Assembly: GCA_020696885.1 (NCBI GenBank)
Contig: JAJFMS010000306.1
Location: forward strand, 1-5,441
Direction of reading: 5' to 3'
From: Armatimonadota bacterium
GTDB taxonomy: Bacteria; Armatimonadota; SYMT01
Length of the DNA: 5,441 bases
Made by a program: the position numbers and the translations under genes. The notes beneath the pieces are model-generated. The model saw only the letters and a list, made by a program, of their open reading frames with translations, searched no databases and had not been told where the DNA came from. Position 1 is the stretch's first letter. Every line of letters begins with the position of its first letter. Below, piece after piece: positions 1 to 5,441 of this stretch.

Positions 1-2717
1 ACCACCGCGGAGGTTTCCATCAACTCGCCCTGCTGGGTGACCTGCAGGGCCCACTCGCAGGTGCGGCGGTATTCCTCTTCGATCCGGGCGTGGAACCGCT
101 CCGCTACCTCGCGGGGCTCCACGCGGCCGGCGTACCACCGGGCCGTCTCCAGGTGAGCGCGCTTCAGCTCCAGTTGCGCGTTATCGATCACGGTCCGGAA
201 GAACGGCCAGCGCTGGTACATCTCCTGCAAGAGCTGGAGGCGCTCCGGGCTTGTCTCGCCGTCCGGAGCCGCGAATCGCTGCAGGCCGGTGCCCACGCCA
301 TACCAGCCGGGAATGACGTAGCGGCTCTGGACCCACGCAAACACCCACGGCACGGCGCGCAGGTGCTCCGCTCCCTGCATCTTCCCCGGCCGGAACACCG
401 GCCGAGACGCGATGGTCAGGCTGCTGATGTGGGGGATCGGCGTGGCCTTGGTGTAGAACGTCCAGAAGTCCGGATCTTCGTACACCAGCGCGCGGTACTC
501 GTCGCGGGAGACCGCCGCCATCTCTTCCGCTGCCTTGTGCCAGGCGGGGTCTTCCCGGAGGCGGCGCGCGCGCGGCCCGGCGGCCAGCAGCACCGCATAG
601 GTGATCTGCTCCAGGTGGCGGTGCGCGATCGGCGGGAGGCCGTAGCGGAAGGAGATCACTTCCCCCTGCTCCGTAAACCGCACCAGGCCGCCGAAGCTGC
701 CCGGCGGCTGGGAGAGGATCGCCCGGCTGGCGCGCCCGCCGCCCCGTCCCACCGTGCCGCCGCGGCCGTGGAACAGCCGGAGCGTGACGTTGGCCCGCCG
801 GCAGATCTCCGCGAGGCGCGCCTGGGTGGAGTGCAGCGACCAGTTCGCGGCGAAGTAGCCGCCGTCTTTGCTGCTGTCCGAGTAGCCGAGCATGATCTCC
901 TGGAACCGGCCGCGTGCTTCCACCTGCATCCGGTAGGCCCGGTTGGCGAAGAGCCCCCGCATCAGCTCCCCGCAGCCCTGCAGGTCGTCGATCGTCTCGA
1001 ACAGCGGCACCACGTTCAGGTCGCTTTCCAGCGCCGGCCCGTCGTCACCGATCCGGCAGCGGACCATGCCCTCTTCTTTGGCCAGCAGCAGCACTTCCAG
1101 CACGTCGCTGGAGCCGTGGGTCATGCTGATGATGTAGGTGTTGGTGGCCTCCGGCGCGATGGACTGCTGCGCCCGGCGCATCACGGCGAACACCTGCAGC
1201 GCCCGGGCGGCGCGCTCGGACCCCTGCCAGTCCCGCGGGAGGAGCGGACGAGGGTTCAGGATCTCCCGCGTGAGGAGCCGGACCTTCTCTTCCTCAGAGA
1301 GCTCTGCGTACTCGCGGCCCTCCGGGAGGATCCGCGCCTGGCCGAACAGCTCCCCCACCACCGCCTCGTGCTCGTCGCTGTGCTGGCGCACGTCCAGCGC
1401 CGCCAGGTGGAAGCCGAACGTGCGCACCTGCACCACCAGGTGGGCCAGGAGACCGGTGTTCGCCACGATGGCAGCGTTCCCGGCGCGTAGCGAGCGGCGC
1501 ATCAGTTCCAGGTCGTCGAGGAATGCGCCGGCATCCGGGTAGGCGGAGGCGGTCTCCTCGGTAACGGTGACGCCGGCCTGGAAGTCCGCCACCAGCTCCA
1601 GTTGCCGGAGCGACGCCTGGAGGCGCTCCTGAATGTAGAGCAGCTTGAGCCCATACGGCTCGGACTGGAAGCGGCCCCGCGGCGGCTGCGGCAGCCGCAC
1701 CGATTCCAGATCCGTGCGGAGCGAGGCCTGCAGTTCCTCGGTGACCGGCACCAGCCGCACGCTCTCCGTCAGCTCGCGCTGCAGCTCCCCGATCCGCTCC
1801 AGGTAGTACCGGAGCGCCAGCTCCTTGTGGGAGAGCAGCGTCCGCCACGTGACTTCCGGCGTCACGTTCGGGTTGCCGTCCCGGTCGCCTCCCACCCACG
1901 AGCGGTATTTCAGGAACGGCGGAATCTCGAAGCTGTGGTCCGGGTACGACTGCGCCAACGCCTCGCGCATGTCGTCGTGCAGCCACGGCACGGCCTTCAG
2001 GATCGTCTGTTCGAAGAAGTAGAGGCCGTTGCGCACCTCGTCGTCCACCGCGATGGCGGAGGCCCGGAGCTCGTCCGTCTGCCACAGCTCCGTGAGCACG
2101 CGGTGGAGGTCTTGCTCCACGCGGCGCGGGGCGTTGAGCGGTCGGTCCAGGCGGGTCATGGCGCTCGGTTGGCCCTGCTCCACCAGCGAGGCGGCGATGG
2201 TCTGCAGCTTGTCCAGCACCGCGCGGCGGCGCGCTTCGGTGGGGTGCGCCGTGAGGGTGGGCGCGATCGAGATCCGGTTCAGCAGCGCCTGCATCTCCTC
2301 CGCCGAGAGCCCGCTCTCGTGGAGGCGACGGATCGCGTCGCGGATCGACTCCGGCCGCGGCGCCTTCGCGGACTTCGCCAGGCGCTCCCGGTTCACCCGG
2401 ATGATCTCCTTCTGCTCCGCCGTGTTCAGAAGCTGGAAGAAGATGGTATAGGCCCGAAGCAGACGCTGCACGAACTTCGGGTCTTGCAGCTCCGGCAGCC
2501 GCTCCGGCAGGGTCGCAGGCTCGCCGGTGTCATCGAAGAGCCGGCGCACCGTCTCCATGATGCCGGGGCCATGCTGCTCTTCCACCACCGCCCCGAGGAG
2601 CTGGTCGATGAGCAGGATGTCGTCGCAGAGCGGCTCGGAAAGCTGGGCCGTGCGCGGGGAGTGCGGCAGGAACGAAGCCTCGCCTGCGCTCGACCGGAGG
2701 GGCTCATCAATGCTCAA
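1..2717 (-). CDS. ppc: Phosphoenolpyruvate carboxylase, C-terminus cut off by the window edge
   Basis: This cytosolic enzyme carboxylates phosphoenolpyruvate with bicarbonate to oxaloacetate and phosphate, the anaplerotic feed of the TCA cycle. The reading frame is intact for 905 codons. Recognisable motifs, in order, are SEPLCDDILLID near residues 27-38, TLTAHPTEA with catalytic His158, WVGGDRDGNP 274-283, LDVRQ with Arg444, PLFET with Glu574, GYSDSSKDGG with Asp614 and Lys617, the glycine loop HGRGGTVGRGG 650-660 (Arg652, Arg658), QPPGS 670-674, LRAVPW with Arg787, and Lys852. By family knowledge these match E. coli His138, Arg396, Glu506, Asp543, Lys546, Arg581, Arg587, Arg713 and Lys773. 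The end of the protein, including the last allosteric aspartate-site residues and the C-terminal active-site tail, lies outside. The start is TTG at 2717: an AAGGA sits 7 nt upstream, a stop codon lies five codons upstream, and the first in-frame ATG (codon 54) would remove conserved sequence. It is probably co-transcribed with the kinase ending 12 bp upstream. The identification is firm; the start is likely. Confidence 0.97.
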   Translation of the reverse strand, partial: MSIDEPLRSSAGEASFLPHSPRTAQLSEPLCDDILLIDQLLGAVVEEQHGPGIMETVRRLFDDTGEPATLPERLPELQDPKFVQRLLRAYTIFFQLLNTAEQKEIIRVNRERLAKSAKAPRPESIRDAIRRLHESGLSAEEMQALLNRISIAPTLTAHPTEARRRAVLDKLQTIAASLVEQGQPSAMTRLDRPLNAPRRVEQDLHRVLTELWQTDELRASAIAVDDEVRNGLYFFEQTILKAVPWLHDDMREALAQSYPDHSFEIPPFLKYRSWVGGDRDGNPNVTPEVTWRTLLSHKELALRYYLERIGELQRELTESVRLVPVTEELQASLRTDLESVRLPQPPRGRFQSEPYGLKLLYIQERLQASLRQLELVADFQAGVTVTEETASAYPDAGAFLDDLELMRRSLRAGNAAIVANTGLLAHLVVQVRTFGFHLAALDVRQHSDEHEAVVGELFGQARILPEGREYAELSEEEKVRLLTREILNPRPLLPRDWQGSERAARALQVFAVMRRAQQSIAPEATNTYIISMTHGSSDVLEVLLLAKEEGMVRCRIGDDGPALESDLNVVPLFETIDDLQGCGELMRGLFANRAYRMQVEARGRFQEIMLGYSDSSKDGGYFAANWSLHSTQARLAEICRRANVTLRLFHGRGGTVGRGGGRASRAILSQPPGSFGGLVRFTEQGEVISFRYGLPPIAHRHLEQITYAVLLAAGPRARRLREDPAWHKAAEEMAAVSRDEYRALVYEDPDFWTFYTKATPIPHISSLTIASRPVFRPGKMQGAEHLRAVPWVFAWVQSRYVIPGWYGVGTGLQRFAAPDGETSPERLQLLQEMYQRWPFFRTVIDNAQLELKRAHLETARWYAGRVEPREVAERFHARIEEEYRRTCEWALQVTQQGELMETSAV

Positions 2718-2724
2718 GGCGGTT

Positions 2725-2729
2725 TCCTT
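2725..2729 (-). promoter_or_regulatory. Ribosome binding site of ppc, deciding a TTG start
   Basis: Read on the minus strand, AAGGA lies 7 nt before TTG at 2717 and overlaps nothing else. It sits entirely in the 12-bp gap between the kinase stop codon and ppc. This placement supports TTG as the initiator, since no ATG or GTG is available between the upstream stop and the first conserved ppc residues. Confidence 0.65.
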
Positions 2730-3704
2730 CTATTCGGGTCCGTACCGGTGCTGCAGAATCTCGCCGATCCGTTGGGTCGCGGCGTTCACCGCCGCATCGC
2801 CGCCGCGGTCCCACCGGGCGCCGTACGCCTGCAGCAGGCAGGAGAGGTCGTGGTCGAGTGCGTACAGGCAGAGCCGTTCCCGCAGGTAGCGCACCGCAAA
2901 CATGTCCGGATACTGCCGCCGGAGCCGCATCCAGACCGAGGCGAACCGGGCCGGCGTCACGCGCGCGGCCACCGCCGGGTCGGCGTAGCCCGCCGGGTAC
3001 CGGAGAAACCGGTAGATCGCATCCAGCTCGTAGTCCAGCGGGCCGACCTCCGCCAGCTCGAAGTCGAGGATTCCGGTGAGGTGCGGGCCCTCCACCAGCA
3101 CATTGGCGAAGTGCAGGTCCCGGTGGATCAGGCAATAGGGACGCTCTTCCAACACCGGCGCCTGGCGCTTGAGGTAGCGCTCCGCCGCCAACACCAGCTC
3201 GCGATCCATCCCCGGCACGCGCATCAGGAGGTCCAGCCGCTTGCGGAGGCGCTTCTCCAGGTACGAGCGCCAGGTGGGCGCTTCCTGGAGCTCGGCTCCC
3301 ACCCACTCGCCGGGCCGGGGGAACCGCTCCTCGTGGATCGCCTTGATGGCCGCGATCCACTCCAGGAGCCACCACTCGCGGGTGGTGGTATCCGGGTTCT
3401 CCAGCCAGGCGCGGAGCAAGGTCTGGCCCGGGATCCAGGTCTGGATCACGTACTCCCCGAACGTCTCGTCCAGTCCGGAGGCCACGACGTCGGGGGCCGG
3501 CACCCGTCCCGAGAGCCGTTTGAGCACCCCCACCTCTCGCCGCAAGGAGCCGGTGCTGCGGGAGGGCTCTCGCCAGCGTAGGACGTGCCCGGTGTTCACC
3601 CGCGCTGCGTGGTTCAGCCGTCCGCCGGTGAGCGCCCGGACTGACTCGACCGGGCCGAGGCCATGGCGGGCGAAGAGGCGGTCGACCTCGGCGAAGCGGC
3701 TCAT
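2730..3704 (-). CDS. APH-family (aminoglycoside/choline kinase-like) phosphotransferase, substrate unknown
   Basis: This is a 324-residue soluble protein with the protein-kinase-like fold of the phosphotransferase enzyme family (APH, Pfam PF01636). A nucleotide-loop-like segment LTGGRLNHAARV covers residues 26-37. VLRW at 41-44 occupies strand 3, where many relatives carry the ATP-contacting lysine; here it is Arg44. Glu57 in RREVGVLKRL fits the helix-C glutamate. The Brenner-type catalytic loop LIHRDLHFANVLV (192-204) gives His194, catalytic base Asp196 and metal ligand Asn201. ILDFE (212-216) supplies the metal-binding Asp214, followed by the family-typical GPLDYELD (221-228). There is no signal peptide or membrane segment. 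The ATG at 3704 is chosen because it is the first start after an in-frame TAA upstream; no clear Shine-Dalgarno precedes it. The gene ends 12 bp before ppc and in the same frame. Family knowledge covers kinases of antibiotics, choline, homoserine, fructosamines and sugars; nothing here picks one, and an antibiotic-resistance role should not be assumed. Confidence 0.88.
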   Translation of the reverse strand: MSRFAEVDRLFARHGLGPVESVRALTGGRLNHAARVNTGHVLRWREPSRSTGSLRREVGVLKRLSGRVPAPDVVASGLDETFGEYVIQTWIPGQTLLRAWLENPDTTTREWWLLEWIAAIKAIHEERFPRPGEWVGAELQEAPTWRSYLEKRLRKRLDLLMRVPGMDRELVLAAERYLKRQAPVLEERPYCLIHRDLHFANVLVEGPHLTGILDFELAEVGPLDYELDAIYRFLRYPAGYADPAVAARVTPARFASVWMRLRRQYPDMFAVRYLRERLCLYALDHDLSCLLQAYGARWDRGGDAAVNAATQRIGEILQHRYGPE

Positions 3705-3726
3705 GCAGAAGGTTCGGGACGAAAGA

Positions 3727-3770
3727 AGGCCAGGGGCCGTTTGACGTATGAAGGTTTATCACCCTGGCCT
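3727..3770 (-). repeat. 9-bp perfect inverted repeat (possible leader hairpin)
   Basis: AGGCCAGGG at 3727-3735 is the exact reverse complement of CCCTGGCCT at 3762-3770, separated by 26 nt. It lies 22 nt upstream of the kinase ATG on the minus strand and would fall in the kinase-ppc leader if transcription starts near the AT-rich island. It could form an RNA stem-loop or be a protein-binding dyad. There is no uridine run after either arm, so a standard intrinsic terminator is unlikely. Confidence 0.4.
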
Positions 3771-3847
3771 CTGAATCCGCACTGCGACGTCCACGGAGCC
3801 GCGCCACCCACGGAAGACGAAGCGTTGGAAATGGGAAGTCGGCAGCG

Positions 3848-3870
3848 TCGATAGCTTTATAGCTTTTCGA
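3848..3870. repeat. AT-rich tandem repeat within an imperfect palindrome
   Basis: ATAGCTTT occurs twice in tandem at 3851-3858 and 3859-3866. The same stretch reads as an imperfect dyad: TCGATAGCT at 3848-3856 faces AGCTTTTCGA at 3861-3870 around a 4-nt centre, pairing TCGA with TCGA and AGCT with AGCT and leaving unequal unpaired bases. It is the most AT-rich spot of the intergenic region and contains TATAAA on the minus strand and TATAGC on the plus strand. This fits a promoter core or operator between the divergent genes, but no specific regulator can be named. Confidence 0.4.
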
Positions 3871-3903
3871 GCCGCCGCAGGTAGAATGGGGCCAGGTTAC
3901 CCA

Positions 3904-4893
3904 ATGAGATACCTCCCCGCACTCTTAACCCTCCTCTGGACCAGCGGCCTCGCAACCGGTGCGGCCCCGCCGGGGGTGGTGACCGGTACGATTCACCACG
4001 CGGGAGTATCGGGCGGAGCCGTCATCCGTGGAAACCGCCTCCTGCTGGTCTCGGAACCGACCAACGGCGTGCTGCTGCTGGAGGACCCTGTTACCCGGCT
4101 CCGCGCCGGACAGCTCGAGCCAGCCGCCGGGGAGTCGCTCGAGCCGCTGCTCAAGGATCTCGTGGATCTGGACGATCTGGAAGACGCCGCCTGGGACGGC
4201 GCGCGCGACGTCTATGCGATCACCTCCCACGCCCGCACGGCGCGCGGCGATTCGCCCGAAGGCCGGTACCGCCTGGCACGGCTCCGGTTCGACACCACCG
4301 GCAAGCTCCTGGAGGCGCGGCAGTCCGACGCGCTCCTCCAGGCGATCGTAAACGACGTCCCGTTCCTTGCGGACTCAATCCGCCGGACCCCGGCGCGCAC
4401 CGGGCTCAATCTCGAAGGCTTGGCCTGGGACCCGGCCGGGGAGCTCCTGATCGGGCTGCGATCGCCCACCATTACGGAAAGCGCCCCCCGCGCCTCCGGA
4501 GGGCAGGAGGACGCCGTAGTGCTGCGACTGAAGAATCCCGATGCCGTGTTCAGTCAGCCCCGCCAGCCCGCGCGGCTGGGCGACGTGGTCAAGCTGGACC
4601 TGCACGGCCAGGGAATCCGTGGGATGGCGTACGACCCCGCGCTCAAGGCGTTCTGGATTGTTTCCGGTCTCTCGGCCGAGCCGAACCATCCGGTGCGGAG
4701 CCCGTGGTCGCTCTGGCTCTGGAAGGGCGCCCAGTCGCCGCGCCGAGTCGGGGTGCCGCCCGGCGCCGGCCTGGAGCAACCCGAGACCGTCGCCCCGATT
4801 GAAGTGGAGGGCCGGCCCTACCTGCTGCTCGTGGACCCGGGCACCCCGGGCAGCCGCTTTGCGCTATTCCCCACGCCGGAGCTGCCGAATTGA
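3904..4893 (+). CDS. Secreted DUF3616-family protein of unknown function
   Basis: This 329-residue protein starts with a signal-peptide-like stretch: MRYLPALLTLLWTSGLATGA, with basic Arg2, a hydrophobic core and small residues before a probable cleavage near residue 20. It is therefore likely exported to the periplasm or outside. The body resembles the DUF3616 family (Pfam PF12275). DDLEDAAWDG lies at 90-99 with ITSHA at 106-110. LNLEGLAWDPAGELLIGLRSP is at 168-188, LDLHGQGIRGMAYDP at 231-245, WIVSGLSAEPN at 251-261 and LWLWKG at 270-275. The repeated pattern of short hydrophobic strands ending in DG, DP or GN turns suggests a beta-propeller-like fold (inference). No biochemical role is known to me. 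ATG at 3904 was preferred over in-frame ATG at 3886 because it gives a cleaner signal peptide and an AGG 7 nt upstream; the 3886 start would add six residues (MGPGYP). Its stop overlaps the TTG start of the following oxygenase, indicating an operon. Confidence 0.85.
   Translation: MRYLPALLTLLWTSGLATGAAPPGVVTGTIHHAGVSGGAVIRGNRLLLVSEPTNGVLLLEDPVTRLRAGQLEPAAGESLEPLLKDLVDLDDLEDAAWDGARDVYAITSHARTARGDSPEGRYRLARLRFDTTGKLLEARQSDALLQAIVNDVPFLADSIRRTPARTGLNLEGLAWDPAGELLIGLRSPTITESAPRASGGQEDAVVLRLKNPDAVFSQPRQPARLGDVVKLDLHGQGIRGMAYDPALKAFWIVSGLSAEPNHPVRSPWSLWLWKGAQSPRRVGVPPGAGLEQPETVAPIEVEGRPYLLLVDPGTPGSRFALFPTPELPN
4878..4881 (+). promoter_or_regulatory. Ribosome binding site for the PhyH-like gene, supporting a TTG start
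   Basis: GGAG inside the end of the DUF3616 gene lies 8 nt before TTG at 4890, a normal spacing. The competing in-frame ATG at 4911 has a GGAG only 1 nt before it, which is too close to work well. The TTG therefore looks like the true initiator. Confidence 0.5.
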
Positions 4894-5441
4894 CGCCGCA
4901 CGCACGGAGCATGCCCGATCTGAGCGGGTTCCCCGCCGCCGGCTTTGCACTGGCGCCGGGCGTGCTGACCGCGGCGGAGATCGAGCGGCTCGTGGCTGCC
5001 CTCGACGCAGCCGAGCCCGGAGCTGCGGCGCTCCGGCGCGGCGGGAGCATCTACGGGATGCGGCACGTAGCGACCCTCGTCCCCGAGGTGCGTGAGTTGG
5101 CGATGGCGGTGGTCCGCGGCCTCGCGGAGGCGGTCCTCGGCGAGCCGGCCTCGCTGGTCCGCAGCCTGCTCTTCGACAAGAACCCCGCCGCCAACTGGAA
5201 CGTGGCCTGGCACCAGGACCTGACCATCGCGGTCCGGGAGCGAAGGGACGTCCCCGGCTACACGGCCTGGTCGGTCAAAGCCGGCGTGCCCCATTGCCAG
5301 CCACCGGACGAGGTCCTGGGACGGATGGTGGCGGTCCGCCTCCACCTGGACCCCTGCGCCGCTGACAACGGCGCGCTCCGGGTGCTCCCCGGCTCCCACC
5401 GGCACGGCCGCCTCTCCGACGAAGCGATCGACCGCTGGCGC
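4890..5441 (+). CDS. Phytanoyl-CoA dioxygenase (PhyH)-like Fe(II)/2-oxoglutarate oxygenase, C-terminus cut off
   Basis: The visible 184 codons encode the N-terminal two-thirds or so of a PhyH-family oxygenase (Pfam PF05721). These enzymes use Fe(II), O2 and 2-oxoglutarate to hydroxylate small molecules in the cytosol. An N-terminal segment GFALAPGVLTAAEIERLVAAL (about 16-36) is the usual opening helix region. WHQD at 107-110 supplies two iron ligands of the HxD motif, His108 and Asp110. NGALRVLPGSHRHGRL (160-175) is the characteristic strand and turn. By comparison with human PHYH, the third iron ligand His and the 2-oxoglutarate-binding Arg should follow downstream, outside the window. WSVKAGVPHCQPP (128-140) resembles a bacterial subgroup commonly annotated only as PhyH family protein, so the substrate is not predictable. 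TTG at 4890 is chosen over in-frame ATG at 4911 because of GGAG spacing and its overlap with the DUF3616 stop (TTGA). If ATG is used, seven residues are lost. Confidence 0.9.
   Translation, partial: MTPHARSMPDLSGFPAAGFALAPGVLTAAEIERLVAALDAAEPGAAALRRGGSIYGMRHVATLVPEVRELAMAVVRGLAEAVLGEPASLVRSLLFDKNPAANWNVAWHQDLTIAVRERRDVPGYTAWSVKAGVPHCQPPDEVLGRMVAVRLHLDPCAADNGALRVLPGSHRHGRLSDEAIDRWR

Larger units (their letters stand above)
3705..3903. promoter_or_regulatory. Divergent intergenic regulatory region
   Basis: These 199 bases separate the two divergently transcribed gene pairs and hold no credible gene. Promoters for both directions should lie here. The region is less GC-rich around 3851-3867 than the coding flanks. 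-10-like hexamers are TATAAA on the minus strand (3861 to 3856), GATAAA on the minus strand (3760 to 3755) and TAGAAT on the plus strand (3882-3887). None has a convincing TTGACA-type -35 at 16-18 bp, so no single promoter is called. An inverted repeat and a palindromic AT-rich island are listed separately. Confidence 0.6.

Noticed and set aside
90..1490. A 466-codon open frame on the plus strand
   Set aside because: It lies wholly antisense to ppc. The composition is low-complexity (R, A, H, P, V) and no motif is recognised, so it is a shadow of ppc.
2426..2710. An ATG-started minus-strand frame at the 5' end of ppc
   Set aside because: It is in a different phase from the conserved PEP carboxylase sequence and is Ser/Arg-rich. 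Its ATG nearly coincides with the ppc start, but the conserved protein reads from TTG at 2717.
1602..3581. A long open frame of 659 codons on the plus strand opposite ppc and the kinase
   Set aside because: It is antisense to two genes with intact conserved motifs, spans their junction, and its Arg/Leu/Gln/His-rich translation shows no known domain. Long antisense frames are expected opposite GC-rich genes.
3741..3769. TTGACG at 3741-3746 as a plus-strand -35 element
   Set aside because: The bases 16-18 bp downstream are GC-rich (CTGGCC area) with no -10-like hexamer.
2707..3807. A 366-codon minus-strand frame overlapping the kinase in another phase
   Set aside because: The kinase frame carries the full APH motif set. 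This one is Pro/Arg/Gly/Ala-rich without motifs.
3791..3814. CCACGGA repeated at 3791-3797 and 3808-3814
   Set aside because: A 7-bp repeat in a 200-bp GC-rich region is expected by chance, and there is no third copy or dyad.
4818..5405. A 195-codon minus-strand frame at the right end
   Set aside because: It is antisense to the PhyH-like gene, which carries the HQD and PGSH motifs. No motif is seen in this frame.
5391..5408. The His in PGSHRHG as the third iron ligand of the oxygenase
   Set aside because: In human PHYH the third ligand lies in a later LLIHGS-type motif, not in the PGTH turn, so the true ligand should be beyond the window.

Overview
The window is a G+C-rich bacterial chromosomal segment, about two-thirds G+C by eye. 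It holds four protein-coding genes in two divergent pairs separated by a regulatory gap of about 200 bp. I see no rRNA, tRNA, CRISPR array, insertion sequence or phage signature. Dense coding, strong G/C preference at third codon positions, tightly packed genes and two TTG starts suggest a free-living high-GC lineage such as Gemmatimonadota, Acidobacteriota or a Deinococcus/Chloroflexi-like group. The phylum is a guess from gene style only.

Left half, minus strand: a 324-residue small-molecule kinase of the aminoglycoside/choline phosphotransferase (APH, protein-kinase-like) fold is followed 12 bp later by a phosphoenolpyruvate carboxylase gene (ppc). The ppc gene runs off the left edge with 905 complete codons visible. 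All central catalytic motifs of the carboxylase are present; only the C-terminal tail is outside the window. The pair looks like one transcript with the kinase first. The kinase stop codon lies in the same frame as the ppc TTG start. PEP carboxylase feeds oxaloacetate into the TCA cycle. The substrate of the kinase is unknown.

Middle (3705-3903): a non-coding divergent regulatory region. It has a 9-bp perfect inverted repeat in the probable kinase leader, and an AT-rich island made of a tandem 8-bp repeat inside an imperfect palindrome. The island carries -10-like hexamers on both strands.

Right half, plus strand: a secreted DUF3616-family protein of unknown function is followed, with a stop/start overlap, by a phytanoyl-CoA-dioxygenase (PhyH)-like Fe(II)/2-oxoglutarate oxygenase that runs off the right edge. 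The overlap and a well-placed GGAG favour a TTG start and translational coupling for the oxygenase.

No clearly new multi-gene system is visible. The most open points are the unassigned kinase tied to ppc, and the DUF3616-PhyH pair.
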